Shown: positions 9,301-17,021, counted from the stretch's first letter. The stretch: 36,861 bases of DNA from Avidehalobacter sp964569265 (GCA_964569265.1 CAZMTO010000015.1:1-36861); one strand, 5' to 3'. The notes: generated by a model not told the origin, from the sequence alone. Program-made: numbers and translations.

Positions 9301-10081
9301 ACCCGTGTTCCCCGGCAACAACTGCGAATACGATTCGGCACGCCAGTTTGTACAGTGCGGCGCCGATGCCAACACCTTTATTATCGGCAACCTTACGCCG
9401 CAAATGGTAGAAAATTCGGTAAACGAGCTGGCCAAAGCCATTGCCCAAAGCCAAATGATAATGCTGCCCGGTGGTTTTTCCGGCGGCGACGAACCTGACG
9501 GCAGCGGCAAATTTATTGCCACGTTCTTCCGTAACCCGCGCCTTAAAGAGGCGATAATGGAGCTGCTTAACCGGCGCGACGGCCTGATGCTGGGCATTTG
9601 CAACGGTTTTCAGGCGCTGATAAAGCTGGGGCTGGTGCCCTACGGCGAAATCCGCGATATGCGCGATGATTCTCCGACGCTGACCTTTAACGACATCGGC
9701 CGCCACCAGAGTATGCTGGTAAAAACCCGTATCGCCAGCACCAAATCGCCGTGGCTGGCCTACACCAACGTAGATGACCTGCACACCATTGCCATTTCTC
9801 ACGGTGAGGGCAAGTTTGTAGCCACCCCCGAAGAAATTGCCGCCCTGGCTGCCAACGGCCAAATTTGTACGCAGTATGTTGACCTTGACGGCAACCCCAC
9901 CCTGCAAACGCCGTTTAACCCCAACGGTTCTATGTGGGCTATAGAAGGTATTTGCAGCCCCGATGGCCGCGTGCTGGGCAAAATGGGTCATTCTGAACGC
10001 TACAATGCCGGTGTGTTTAAAAACGTGCCCGGCAGCAAAGACCAGCTTATATTTAAAGCCGGCGTAGACTATTTTAAGTAA
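6359..10081 (+). CDS. purL: Phosphoribosylformylglycinamidine synthase, single-chain (PurL)
   Basis: Catalyses the ATP- and glutamine-dependent conversion of FGAR to FGAM, step four of purine synthesis. The 1240-residue chain carries all parts: an N-terminal domain, the conserved TYWSDHCRHTTF segment at about 219-231, two AIRS-type synthetase halves (KNETHNHPTEIEPFGG near 320; GGKDSMSG near 775), and a C-terminal class I glutamine amidotransferase. The amidotransferase triad is visible as Cys1081 (GICNGFQ), His1211 and Glu1213 (HSE). It belongs to the long clostridial-type subfamily rather than the split PurL/PurQ/PurS form. AAGGAG precedes the ATG. No other pur gene is adjacent, so it is transcribed alone. 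Confidence 0.97.
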   Translation: MSEKVYRIYVEKKPRFARTHDLIKDIRGYLGITALSGLRIIERYDVQGIDDAAFAAASRTIFAEPPVDNIYSALPQVEGATVFATEYLPGQFDQRADSCSQSIQLLTQKERPLVRYARVYILQGNLTEADIAAIKAHCINPVESREADLAEVDTLVQVYPEPADVAILDGFTQMDDTTLEALRRDLGLAMDFDDIAFCRSYFTDCGREPSLTEIRLIDTYWSDHCRHTTFLTALDDTTIEADYIKDTFDGYLKIRQQVGRENRPITLMDMGTIAAKYLKQNGILRDLDESEEINACSVRVKVDVDGQDEDWLLMFKNETHNHPTEIEPFGGAATCLGGAIRDPLSGRVYVYQAMRVTGAANPLTPLNQTMPGKLPQKKLVTTAAAGYSSYGNQIGLATGLVNEIYHPGYVAKRMEIGAVVGAAPAQNVVRERPAAGDVVILLGGSTGRDGCGGATGSSKSHTAESLTSCGAEVQKGNPLEERKIQRLFRNPNVTRLIKRCNDFGAGGVSVAIGELADGLQINLDKVPKKYEGLDGTELAISESQERMAVVVAAKDEAAFLAAALDENLQAVRVAEVTAEPRMRMTWRDKTIVDLSREFLNSNGAPKHTTAVVAAPDLAALPHKFAANGQTYGQKLTNMLADLNVCSQKGLIERFDSTIGAATVTMPFGGQKQLTPTPYMAAKLPVLNGQTTTASVMAYGFNPWLSSASPYHGAMQAVISSAAKLTAAGLNHRRLWLTFQEYFEKLGQNPNRWGKPLAALLGALKAQVGLGLAAIGGKDSMSGSFEDIDVPPTLVSFAIGTAKADDIVTPEFKQAGHTVCLLAPTYGANALPDFADINRVFDEVNNLTAAGSVAAAWALDFGGVAEAVCKMSFGNSIGFKFADTYPAAAMFDQCYGAILLELNDGVALPDGAVAVGETTAAAGIAVGDEFIALDELLAAWQATLEPVYPTKTEACGTADKVSYTERNTRRPVSKFAKPRVLIPVFPGNNCEYDSARQFVQCGADANTFIIGNLTPQMVENSVNELAKAIAQSQMIMLPGGFSGGDEPDGSGKFIATFFRNPRLKEAIMELLNRRDGLMLGICNGFQALIKLGLVPYGEIRDMRDDSPTLTFNDIGRHQSMLVKTRIASTKSPWLAYTNVDDLHTIAISHGEGKFVATPEEIAALAANGQICTQYVDLDGNPTLQTPFNPNGSMWAIEGICSPDGRVLGKMGHSERYNAGVFKNVPGSKDQLIFKAGVDYFK

Positions 10082-10163
10082 TTTATATTTTGTGCGGCAA
10101 ATTGCCCGCCGCATAATAAGGCAAAACACTCCCGTTAGCCAAACGGCAGTGCCCCGAACATAC

Positions 10164-10197
10164 AAAAACGCCCCTGCACAGCGCAAGGGCGTTTTTA
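10164..10197. terminator. Bidirectional intrinsic terminator, purL / rubrerythrin
   Basis: AAAAACGCCC pairs with GGGCGTTTTT, with an inner TGC/GCA step around a five-base loop. Runs of A and T on both sides allow use by the convergent purL and rubrerythrin transcripts. Confidence 0.85.
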
Positions 10198-10224
10198 TTA
10201 TGCAATTTTTAAGCAACCTGCGGC

Positions 10225-10767
10225 TTAATAGTTTTCAGCTCTAATTTGAAAATAATCCTGCGGATGAGAGCATACAGGGCAAACCTTGGGTGCTTCGGCC
10301 CCAACGTGTATATGACCGCAATTCAGGCAAATCCATACGGTTTCTCCGGCGCGGGCAAAAACCTCAGCCTTTTCGATATTTTCCAGCAGCTTGCGGTAGC
10401 GTTCTTCGTGTTCTTTTTCAATTTTGGCAACACCGGCAAACAGGTAAGCAATGTGGTCAAAGCCCTCCTCTTTAGCGGTTTTGGCAAACTCGTCATACAT
10501 TTCAGTCCATTCATAATTTTCGCCGGCAGCAGCGTCCTTCAGGTTGGTCATAGTGTCCGGCACAGCACCTTCGTGCAGCAATTTAAACCAGATTTTGGCG
10601 TGTTCTTTTTCGTTAGCGGCAGTTTCGGCAAAAATATTAGAAATCTGCACATAACCGTCTTTTTTGGCGCGGGCTGCATAATACAAATACTTGGTATGCG
10701 CCTGAGATTCACCGGCAAAAGCCGTCATCAAATTTTGTTCTGTTTTGCTGCCTTTCAGTTCAGTCAT
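10225..10767 (-). CDS. Rubrerythrin (classical order)
   Basis: A 180-residue peroxide reductase. The ferritin-like di-iron domain comes first, with Glu20, Glu53-x-x-His56, a Glu near 84-87, and Glu117-x-x-His120. A C-terminal rubredoxin domain follows, with Cys147, Cys150, Cys163 and Cys166. Length and motif spacing are normal for the small clostridial rubrerythrins. GGAGG lies at a suitable distance from the ATG, and a TTGCCA-17-TATAAT promoter lies upstream, partly inside the 3' end of the HAD gene. With the reverse rubrerythrin at 5596 it brackets purL. Confidence 0.94.
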   Translation of the reverse strand: MTELKGSKTEQNLMTAFAGESQAHTKYLYYAARAKKDGYVQISNIFAETAANEKEHAKIWFKLLHEGAVPDTMTNLKDAAAGENYEWTEMYDEFAKTAKEEGFDHIAYLFAGVAKIEKEHEERYRKLLENIEKAEVFARAGETVWICLNCGHIHVGAEAPKVCPVCSHPQDYFQIRAENY

Positions 10768-10848
10768 CGTAAAAAATCCTCCTTAAAATTTAACTTTACC
10801 CTATTTTATTAGCAATCCACTTGTTGCAAACAATTCTTATTAAGCTAT

Positions 10849-10877
10849 ATTATACCATATATGTCGTTATTTGGCAA
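10849..10877 (-). promoter_or_regulatory. Sigma-A promoter of rubrerythrin
   Basis: On the minus strand TTGCCA (10877-10872), a 17-base spacer and TATAAT (10854-10849). It overlaps the last codons of the upstream HAD phosphatase gene, and predicts an 80-base leader. Confidence 0.75.
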
Positions 10878-11700
10878 TAGGCATAAGCGCCGAAAAATCG
10901 TCAATATAATACAGCTTTGCGCCATTTTGCGCCGCTATGCGGTTTATTTCATCGTAATTATATCCCGGCGTTTTTACCGCCGCCACCACAAAGCCTGCCG
11001 CCAGCGCCGTTTTAATTGCCGTCCGAGAATCCTCCACCACCAGAGTACGCTGCGGTTTGGTGCCCAGTTTTTCTGCCGCCTGCAAAAAAATATCCGGTTT
11101 ATCCTTACCGGCACCAACCTCCGGCGTTGTTATAACAAACTTAAAGCAATCGACCAAATTGTGCGTTTTAAGCATAGTCTGCACCTGCGGGCGGTCAGTC
11201 ATAGTGGCAATGCAGGCCGGCTTATTGGCCGCCAACAATGCTTGCAGCAGCTCGCGGCGGGTAGGCATAAGGGCAATATCCTGCGCATAATGGCGATCCA
11301 TTTCGGCTTGCAGCTCGTTAAAAACCGCCTGCGTATCGGTTGGCTTGGCAGCATATTTGCGCGCCAAAATATCGCACGCCTGCCATAAATCAGCGGTGGC
11401 AAATTCTTCAGCCAGGCTTGTGGGCAGCGGCACACCCTGCCGCTTAAACCAATCTACCGGCAAATGCAGCCAGTAACACATCGAATCTACCAGCGTGCCG
11501 TCCATATCAAAAATTACGCCGTCTATTGCCGCCCAATCAAACGCTGCCGGGCTATGTTCCTCTGCATTATTTTTTATATTTTCTTCTATATCATTTTCTA
11601 TATCATTTTCTTCTATATCGTTCCATTCGGCCATTTTAGCGCCAAAATCCTTGCAATCCAAATTTTGTTTATACAAATCCTCCCATTTTTGGTGATACAC
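10867..11700 (-). CDS. HAD-superfamily phosphatase, phosphoglucomutase/phosphoglycolate-phosphatase-like
   Basis: A 277-residue HAD hydrolase. Motif I is FDMDGTLVDS (nucleophile Asp65, acid/base Asp67), motif II TMTDRP, motif III lysine in AGKDKPD and motif IV VVEDSRTAI, with a helical cap (about 80-150) typical of the PGMB/Gph-like subfamily. The substrate cannot be told from sequence. The unusual part is an N-terminal extension of about 58 residues rich in Asn, Asp, Ile and Glu, encoded by a short tandem repeat at about 11575-11620. The GTG start at 11700 has AAAGGGGTG six bases upstream; an internal ATG at 11634 would remove part of the extension but not the repeat. Confidence 0.85.
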   Translation of the reverse strand: MYHQKWEDLYKQNLDCKDFGAKMAEWNDIEENDIENDIEENIKNNAEEHSPAAFDWAAIDGVIFDMDGTLVDSMCYWLHLPVDWFKRQGVPLPTSLAEEFATADLWQACDILARKYAAKPTDTQAVFNELQAEMDRHYAQDIALMPTRRELLQALLAANKPACIATMTDRPQVQTMLKTHNLVDCFKFVITTPEVGAGKDKPDIFLQAAEKLGTKPQRTLVVEDSRTAIKTALAAGFVVAAVKTPGYNYDEINRIAAQNGAKLYYIDDFSALMPIAK

Positions 11701-11763
11701 CGTTTACACCCCTTTCTAAAGGTATTTTAACACATAATTACAATTATTACTACGCTTTTTATA

Positions 11764-11792
11764 TTGTACAACCCAAATTTTTGTGGTACAAT
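11764..11792 (+). promoter_or_regulatory. Sigma-A promoter of the ACT-DUF711 operon
   Basis: TTGTAC (11764-11769), 17-base spacer, TACAAT (11787-11792), followed about 40 bases later by AGGAGG and the ATG. A second TATAAT at 11800-11805 lacks a matching -35. Confidence 0.65.
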
Positions 11793-11833
11793 AAGGTATT
11801 ATAATGTGTTTAGATATAACAGGAGGTAACAAA

Positions 11834-12106
11834 ATGCGGGCTATTATTACTGTTTTGGGCAAAGACCATCAGGGTATTATTTTTAATGTAACCAAAATTG
11901 TGGCTGAATACGGCGTAAATGTTTTGGATATTACCCAAACCATTATGAGCGACAATATTTTTGCAATGATGATGTTGGTTGATTTAACCGAATTAAAAGG
12001 CGAATTCCCCGATTTTATTAAAGATTTAAAGGCATACGGCGAAGAAGGCGGCTATGCTATACACGTGCAGCGTGAAGATGTTTTTAACGCTATGCACCGC
12101 ATATAA
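11834..12106 (+). CDS. ACT domain protein, UPF0237 family
   Basis: A 90-residue protein that is a single ACT domain, the small-molecule (often amino acid) binding fold. The typical opening (AIITVLGKDHQGIIFNVTKI) and the glycine-rich turn are present. The start at 11834 follows AGGAGG; an upstream in-frame ATG at 11804 has no ribosome binding site. It lies 12 bases before a DUF711 gene, a pairing conserved across many Bacillota and other bacteria and archaea. This suggests that it senses a ligand for, or binds to, that protein, but neither function is known. Confidence 0.92.
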   Translation: MRAIITVLGKDHQGIIFNVTKIVAEYGVNVLDITQTIMSDNIFAMMMLVDLTELKGEFPDFIKDLKAYGEEGGYAIHVQREDVFNAMHRI

Positions 12107-12118
12107 GGAGGCTGCAAA

Positions 12119-13483
12119 ATGACTCAGCTTGTACATAGCGATATTTTAGAAACTATCCGTATGGTAGATGACCAACACCTTGACATACGCACCATAACTA
12201 TGGGCATTACCCTGTTAGATTGTGTTGGCGACGATATCAATACGGTTTGCCGCCGTGTGTATGACAAAATTACCACCAAGGCGCAAAATCTGGTAAAAAC
12301 CGGTGAAGATATTGAGCTGGAATTTGGTATACCGATAGTTAACAAGAGAATTTCGGTGACACCTGTTTCGCTGCTGGCCAATCCGTTTTCTCCCGACGAT
12401 TGCGTAAAACTGGCCGAAACTTTGGACAAAGCCGCCAAACAAACCGGCGTAAACTTTTTGGGCGGTTTTTCTGCACTGGTACACAAGGGCTACACCAAGG
12501 GTGACCGCGCACTGATTGCCGCCATACCCGAAGCTCTGGCCCGCACCGAACGTGTTTGCAGCTCGGTTAACATTGGCACCACCAAGTCCGGTATCAATAT
12601 GGATGCCGTTAAACAAATGGGGCAAATTATTAAGCAGCTTGCCGAAGAAACCAAGGCGGCTGACGGTTTTGGCTGCGCCAAGCTGGTAGTATTTTGTAAT
12701 GCCCCCGAGGATAACCCCTTTATGGCCGGTGCTTTCCACGGGGTTGGCGAACCGGAAACTGTTATTAACGTTGGTGTATCCGGCCCCGGCGTAGTTAAAT
12801 ATGCGCTGGAAAAAGTAAAGGGCGAAGATTTTGGTACTGTTTCGGAAACCATTAAAAAGACGGCGTTTAAGGTTACCCGTATGGGTCAGCTTGTGGCGCA
12901 GGAAGCCAGCCGCCGCCTTGATACACAGTTTGGCATTGTAGACTTATCTTTGGCACCCACCCCCGCCATTGGCGACAGCGTTGCCACCATTTTAGAGGAG
13001 ATGGGCCTGGAATGTTGCGGCACCCACGGCACCACTGCGGCTCTGGCTCTGCTTAATGATGCTGTTAAAAAGGGCGGTGTAATGGCCAGCTCTTATGTAG
13101 GCGGTTTGTCCGGCGCATTTATTCCCGTCAGCGAAGATGCCGGTATGATAGCAGCCGCCAGCAAGGGTGTGCTTACTATTGACAAGTTAGAGGCAATGAC
13201 CTGCGTTTGCTCGGTGGGGCTGGATATGATTGTTGTACCCGGCGATACCCCTGCCAGCACGCTTTCGGCCATTATAGCCGACGAAGCCGCCATCGGTATG
13301 ATTAACCAGAAAACTACCGCCGTGCGCATTATCCCCGCCCCCGGCAAAAAAGTCGGTGACGTGGTTGAATTTGGCGGTCTGCTGGGCAGCGGCCCGGTTC
13401 AGCCTGTTCACCCGGAAAGCAGCGCCGATTTTGTTGCCCGCGGCGGACGCATTCCCGCACCTATCCACAGCCTGCGTAACTGA
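12119..13483 (+). CDS. UPF0210 / DUF711 protein (PFL family)
   Basis: A 454-residue cytosolic protein that matches the UPF0210 (DUF711) family along its full length, including the segments VGDDINTVCRRVYDKI and GECCGTHGTTAAL-like (ECCGTHGTTAALALL), and the C-terminal ESSADFVARGGRIPAP. The family is sometimes annotated as PFL-like from its structure, but no reaction has been assigned; the glycyl-radical motif of true pyruvate formate-lyase is not evident. AAGGAGG precedes the ATG. It forms an operon with the ACT gene upstream and ends at a strong terminator. Confidence 0.93.
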   Translation: MTQLVHSDILETIRMVDDQHLDIRTITMGITLLDCVGDDINTVCRRVYDKITTKAQNLVKTGEDIELEFGIPIVNKRISVTPVSLLANPFSPDDCVKLAETLDKAAKQTGVNFLGGFSALVHKGYTKGDRALIAAIPEALARTERVCSSVNIGTTKSGINMDAVKQMGQIIKQLAEETKAADGFGCAKLVVFCNAPEDNPFMAGAFHGVGEPETVINVGVSGPGVVKYALEKVKGEDFGTVSETIKKTAFKVTRMGQLVAQEASRRLDTQFGIVDLSLAPTPAIGDSVATILEEMGLECCGTHGTTAALALLNDAVKKGGVMASSYVGGLSGAFIPVSEDAGMIAAASKGVLTIDKLEAMTCVCSVGLDMIVVPGDTPASTLSAIIADEAAIGMINQKTTAVRIIPAPGKKVGDVVEFGGLLGSGPVQPVHPESSADFVARGGRIPAPIHSLRN

Positions 13484-13508
13484 TTTAACACAGTTTTACA
13501 GCATACAA

Positions 13509-13556
13509 AAACCACCGATTTTAACGTCGGTGGTTTATTTTTTTATTTTTTTATTT
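13509..13556. terminator. Bidirectional intrinsic terminator after DUF711 gene
   Basis: AACCACCGA pairs with TCGGTGGTT around an eight-base loop, followed by a long T-rich tract on the plus strand and preceded by AAAAA. It probably also ends the minus-strand transcript from the deoB operon. Confidence 0.88.
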
Positions 13557-14033
13557 TTTTGTCATACCTTGGTTGCCCGCCTGCTCCGCCGGCAAAACGC
13601 TCCCGCTATCGTCGGTTTGGCTCGCCGCGCCGCGCCCCGCCGGGCTTTGCCGCCGCAGCCAATCGCCAACAAACAGCCCCGCCAGAGAAATCAGGATGCC
13701 GTTAACGCCCATATCCCACATCGGTGCGTCAATTTGGCCGGTATTCAGCATATGACGCAGCCTAAAGGTAAAATAATCTGCCAGCATATACATTACGCCA
13801 AAAAATATGGCCCACTGCCACCTGCGTTCGCCGCCGCAATTATTTTTTGCCAGCAAAAAGCTTATTACCAGCGTTGCAAACGGCAGCACACCCCAATGCA
13901 CCACCAGAGAATACCCCATAGCATCGCCGGGGCTAATCAGCAGGTAAAACACCAGCAGCGCCGCCAGCCACACCAGCAGATAAATGCCCAGTAATTTAAC
14001 TGTTTTCTTCCTTATTTTGTTAAATATGCCCAT
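13551..14033 (-). CDS. Small integral membrane protein, unknown function
   Basis: A protein of 160 residues with four predicted membrane helices: about 12-35, 41-63, 75-95 and 108-130. These are followed by a hydrophilic Gly/Ser/Gln-rich tail. I do not recognise the family. The ATG at 14033 follows GAGGAGG with a short spacer and overlaps the last 14 bases of pdp in another frame, so it is probably translationally coupled to pdp as third gene of the deoB-pdp operon. The position hints at a nucleoside-related or unrelated passenger role; nothing in the sequence decides this. Confidence 0.7.
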   Translation of the reverse strand: MGIFNKIRKKTVKLLGIYLLVWLAALLVFYLLISPGDAMGYSLVVHWGVLPFATLVISFLLAKNNCGGERRWQWAIFFGVMYMLADYFTFRLRHMLNTGQIDAPMWDMGVNGILISLAGLFVGDWLRRQSPAGRGAASQTDDSGSVLPAEQAGNQGMTKK

Positions 14034-15384
14034 ACACCTCCTCAACCTGCCGTGCATCAAGCACACCGTTTGCCGTTACAATGCCCCAAACAAGTGGGGA
14101 TAGCTGCGGTTTTGCGGCTTCTATGCGGCAGGCCGCCAAAATCTCGTCAGCCGCCCGCCCCGCCGACACTGCATCGGCAGCCAGCACCTCGGCCAGCATA
14201 TCACCGGCAGCCAGCTTATCACCGGGCTTAGCCTTAAAAATAACGCCCACGCGGTGGTCAATTTTGTCCTCTATATGCTGCCGCCCGGCACCAAGGTGCT
14301 GCACAGCCCCCGCTACCGCAGCAGCATCAACTGCCGCCAAATAACCGCCCTGCGCCGCTTTTATCGGCAGCCGGCACGGCGCAGTTAAAAAGTTACCGGC
14401 CTCCAGCGCCGCCGTATTGCCGCCCTGCGCCTGCAAAAACGCCAGCAACTTGGCATAACCGCCGCCGTTTGCAAGCTGCTGTTTGGCAGCAGCCAACGCC
14501 GCCTGTCGCGTAGGGACACAGCCTGCCAAAAAAAGCTGCTCGGCCACCAGCACCAGAGAAAGCCACTGCACATCGGCTGCACCGCGCCCGCGTAACACCT
14601 CGGCAGCCTCCCAAACCTCTACAGCGTTGCCTACAGCCTGCCCCAGCGGCTCGTTCATATTCGACACCACCGCCGACACCCTGCGCCCGGCAGATGTACC
14701 TATTTTAACCATCAGCTCGGCTAATTGCAGGGCACTTTGCGCATCGGGCATAAAGGCACCGCGGCCAAATTTTACGTCTAACACTATAACATCAGCCCCG
14801 GCAGCCAGCTTTTTAGACATTACACTGGCCGCTATCAACGGCAGAGAATCTACCGTGGCCGTTAAATCGCGCAGGGCATACAAATGCTTGTCCGCCGGCG
14901 TAAGGTTGTTGCTCTGCGATATCAGCACCAGCCCCACCTTGCGTGCCTGCTCCGCCAGCTCGTTTGGGGCAAGGGTAAGCCTAAAGCCGGGCACTGCTTC
15001 CAGCTTGTCGGCCGTGCCGCCGGTTTTGCCCAGGCTGCGCCCCGACATTTTTACAATAGTAAGCCCACAAGCCGCCGCCAGGGGCATAGCTATCAGCGAG
15101 GTTTTATCACCGACACCCCCGGTAGAATGTTTGTCCGCCTTGATACCGGGCAAAAACTGCCAGTCCAAATGTTCGCCGCTGTTGTAGGTTGCCTGCGTAA
15201 GCGCCACGGTTTCGTCCTCGGTAAGGCCGCAAAAGCATATTGCCATAAGCATAGCCGCCGTTTGATAATCCGGTATGGTGCCGTTAAGCATACCGCTCAG
15301 CCAAAACTCTATTTCGGCAGGGCTTAGCGCCGCACCCTGCTTCTTCTTCGCTATCAAATCGACCATCAAAAAATCTGCTGCCAT
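14020..15384 (-). CDS. pdp: Pyrimidine-nucleoside phosphorylase
   Basis: Splits thymidine, uridine or deoxyuridine with phosphate to the base and (deoxy)ribose 1-phosphate. The family signatures are intact: KHSTGGVGDKTSL at about 85-97 (phosphate site) and MSGRSLGKTGGTADKLE at about 113-129. The 454-residue length is slightly above the 430-440 usual for the family. GGGAGG precedes the ATG, and deoB ends three bases upstream (TAA-act-ATG). This pairing lets the sugar 1-phosphate pass directly to phosphopentomutase. Pyrimidine-nucleoside versus strict thymidine phosphorylase is not resolved by sequence; the Bacillota context favours Pdp. Confidence 0.93.
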   Translation of the reverse strand: MAADFLMVDLIAKKKQGAALSPAEIEFWLSGMLNGTIPDYQTAAMLMAICFCGLTEDETVALTQATYNSGEHLDWQFLPGIKADKHSTGGVGDKTSLIAMPLAAACGLTIVKMSGRSLGKTGGTADKLEAVPGFRLTLAPNELAEQARKVGLVLISQSNNLTPADKHLYALRDLTATVDSLPLIAASVMSKKLAAGADVIVLDVKFGRGAFMPDAQSALQLAELMVKIGTSAGRRVSAVVSNMNEPLGQAVGNAVEVWEAAEVLRGRGAADVQWLSLVLVAEQLFLAGCVPTRQAALAAAKQQLANGGGYAKLLAFLQAQGGNTAALEAGNFLTAPCRLPIKAAQGGYLAAVDAAAVAGAVQHLGAGRQHIEDKIDHRVGVIFKAKPGDKLAAGDMLAEVLAADAVSAGRAADEILAACRIEAAKPQLSPLVWGIVTANGVLDARQVEEVYGHI

Positions 15385-15387
15385 AGT

Positions 15388-16569
15388 TTACCTCCCGGCT
15401 GTCAGCGCCGCCAAAAACGATGCGCCTGCCAACGTAGGCCCGGCACCCAAATAGGCCGCCACCGTTGCCCCAACGTCGGCAAAGGTGGGCCTTATTTGCA
15501 GGTTTACACCCGCCGCCTGCAAGCCGCAAACCAAAATCGGCACATATTCCCGCGAATGATCGGTGCTGGGCGTAGAAGGGTCATTGCCGTGATCAGCCGT
15601 AATTATCAGCATATCGGCAGGCTGCATAGCCGCCAAAAGCTGCGGCAGGGCAGCATCAAACGCCTGCAAAGCCGCCGCATAGCCCGAAACATCGTTGCGG
15701 TGCCCATAAAGCATATCAAAATCTACCAGATTAGCCCATATTAAGCCGCTTTTGTGCGTTTGCATAGCCGCCAGCAGCTTTGCTACACCGTCGGCATTGC
15801 CGGTGGTAGGGTAGCTGAAATCAATGTGGCAATCGGCAAAAATATCGTGAATTTTACCTATGGACACCGTAGGCAGCCCGGCACCCTGCACCTGCTGCCA
15901 AATGTTACCTTCCGGCGGCAGCAGAGAAAAATCACGGCGGTTAGCAGTACGCACAAACGCCCCCGGCTCGCCCACAAAGGGCCGGGCAATAACTCGCCCC
16001 ACACCGTGCTGCCCCACCAGCAAGGCCCGCGCCTTTTGGCACATTGCATACAGCGTTTTTAAGGGCACAACTTCTTCATGCGCCGCAATTTGGAACACAC
16101 TGTCTGCCGACGTGTAAACTATCGGGTAGCCGGTGCGCAAATGTCGGCCACCCAGCCGTTGAATTATTTCAGTACCGCTGGCTACCTCGTTACCAAGGGT
16201 AGGGCGGCCTATCTGCCGTTCAAATTCCTTTATTAAATCAGGCGGAAAACCCTGCGAATAGGTGGGCAGGGGCGCATCAACCGGCGTACCGGCAAGCTCC
16301 CAGTGGCCGGCAGTGGTATCTTTGCCGCAAGAAACCTCCTGCAAGCGGCCAAACGCCGCCAAAGGTTTAGCCACGGGCGGCACACCCTTTAGCGGCAAAA
16401 TGTTGCCCAGCCCCAGCTTTGCCAAATTAGGCAACGCAAAATCAGGTGCAAGCTCGGCAATATGCCCCAGCGTGTTGCTGCCGACGTCACCGTAAACAGC
16501 GGCATCGGGGGCTTCTCCGGCGCCAACACTGTCTAAAACCACAATTATCACTCTTTTTTCAGCCACCAT
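15388..16569 (-). CDS. deoB: Phosphopentomutase
   Basis: Interconverts (deoxy)ribose 1-phosphate and 5-phosphate in nucleoside salvage and breakdown. The 393-residue protein is an alkaline phosphatase-superfamily metalloenzyme. It has the N-terminal metal-binding Asp in VVLDSVGAGEAPDA, the nucleophile region GKDTTAGHWEL, and the C-terminal metal site TADHGNDPSTPSTDHSREYVP. The ATG at 16569 has AAGGGAG eight bases upstream; an upstream in-frame ATG at 16587 overlaps that site and is less likely. It is first gene of deoB-pdp-membrane protein. A 12-bp inverted repeat lies just upstream. Confidence 0.95.
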   Translation of the reverse strand: MVAEKRVIIVVLDSVGAGEAPDAAVYGDVGSNTLGHIAELAPDFALPNLAKLGLGNILPLKGVPPVAKPLAAFGRLQEVSCGKDTTAGHWELAGTPVDAPLPTYSQGFPPDLIKEFERQIGRPTLGNEVASGTEIIQRLGGRHLRTGYPIVYTSADSVFQIAAHEEVVPLKTLYAMCQKARALLVGQHGVGRVIARPFVGEPGAFVRTANRRDFSLLPPEGNIWQQVQGAGLPTVSIGKIHDIFADCHIDFSYPTTGNADGVAKLLAAMQTHKSGLIWANLVDFDMLYGHRNDVSGYAAALQAFDAALPQLLAAMQPADMLIITADHGNDPSTPSTDHSREYVPILVCGLQAAGVNLQIRPTFADVGATVAAYLGAGPTLAGASFLAALTAGR

Positions 16570-16591
16570 CACCAAAACTCCCTTCATATAC

Positions 16592-16652
16592 TAACTTTAT
16601 ATCAGCTTATACCGGCATTGTACCGGCTTTTATTTTTTTTGATATAAAGTTA
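16592..16652. promoter_or_regulatory. Long inverted repeat upstream of deoB, candidate operator
   Basis: TAACTTTATATC (16592-16603) and GATATAAAGTTA (16641-16652) are perfect 12-base reverse complements separated by 37 bases. The interval contains CCGG-N7-CCGG and a T-rich tract. It begins about 23 bases before the deoB ATG. It could be a two-site repressor operator for the salvage operon, a leader hairpin, or a remnant of a small mobile element. Confidence 0.5.
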
Positions 16653-16690
16653 TTCGCTTTGGCTAAGGTTTTTCCTGCCCACAGGTGTTA

Positions 16691-16975
16691 TCAATACGGC
16701 ACAACCTGCGGTGTATCACCAAAAATAACCCGCTGTATAGCCCGGCCAATCGTGCCGTTTTCATCGTCGGGCGCTGCGGTATCGCTGCCCGGTGCGGTAT
16801 CCTCCACTGCCGCAGCACCAATATTATCACCGGCTGCAAACAGGCTCATAGCACCAATATCCGTAAGTGTATGGTAGCCAACCGGCACAGCGACACCCAC
16901 CAACAGCCCCATAGCCGCCACCGCCGCCAGTTTTTTCAGCTTGCTGCGCGGCTCGGTAACCATAAACATCATCAT
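16691..16975 (-). CDS. Small single-pass membrane protein, unknown function
   Basis: A 94-residue protein with a basic N-terminus, one membrane helix (about 17-38) and an Asp/Ala/Gly-rich soluble region ending in TPQVVPY. I do not recognise a family. The ATG at 16975 has GGGGGTG five bases upstream, the first of four nearby methionines. It lies between the spo0A terminator and deoB, in the same direction, and a separate promoter is not obvious. It may be a real small gene or a species-specific one; there is no functional clue beyond neighbouring spo0A. Confidence 0.55.
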   Translation of the reverse strand: MMMFMVTEPRSKLKKLAAVAAMGLLVGVAVPVGYHTLTDIGAMSLFAAGDNIGAAAVEDTAPGSDTAAPDDENGTIGRAIQRVIFGDTPQVVPY

Positions 16976-17021
16976 AAAAACACCCCCAATAATTGCCTTG
17001 CTACAGCATATTATTAGGGGC

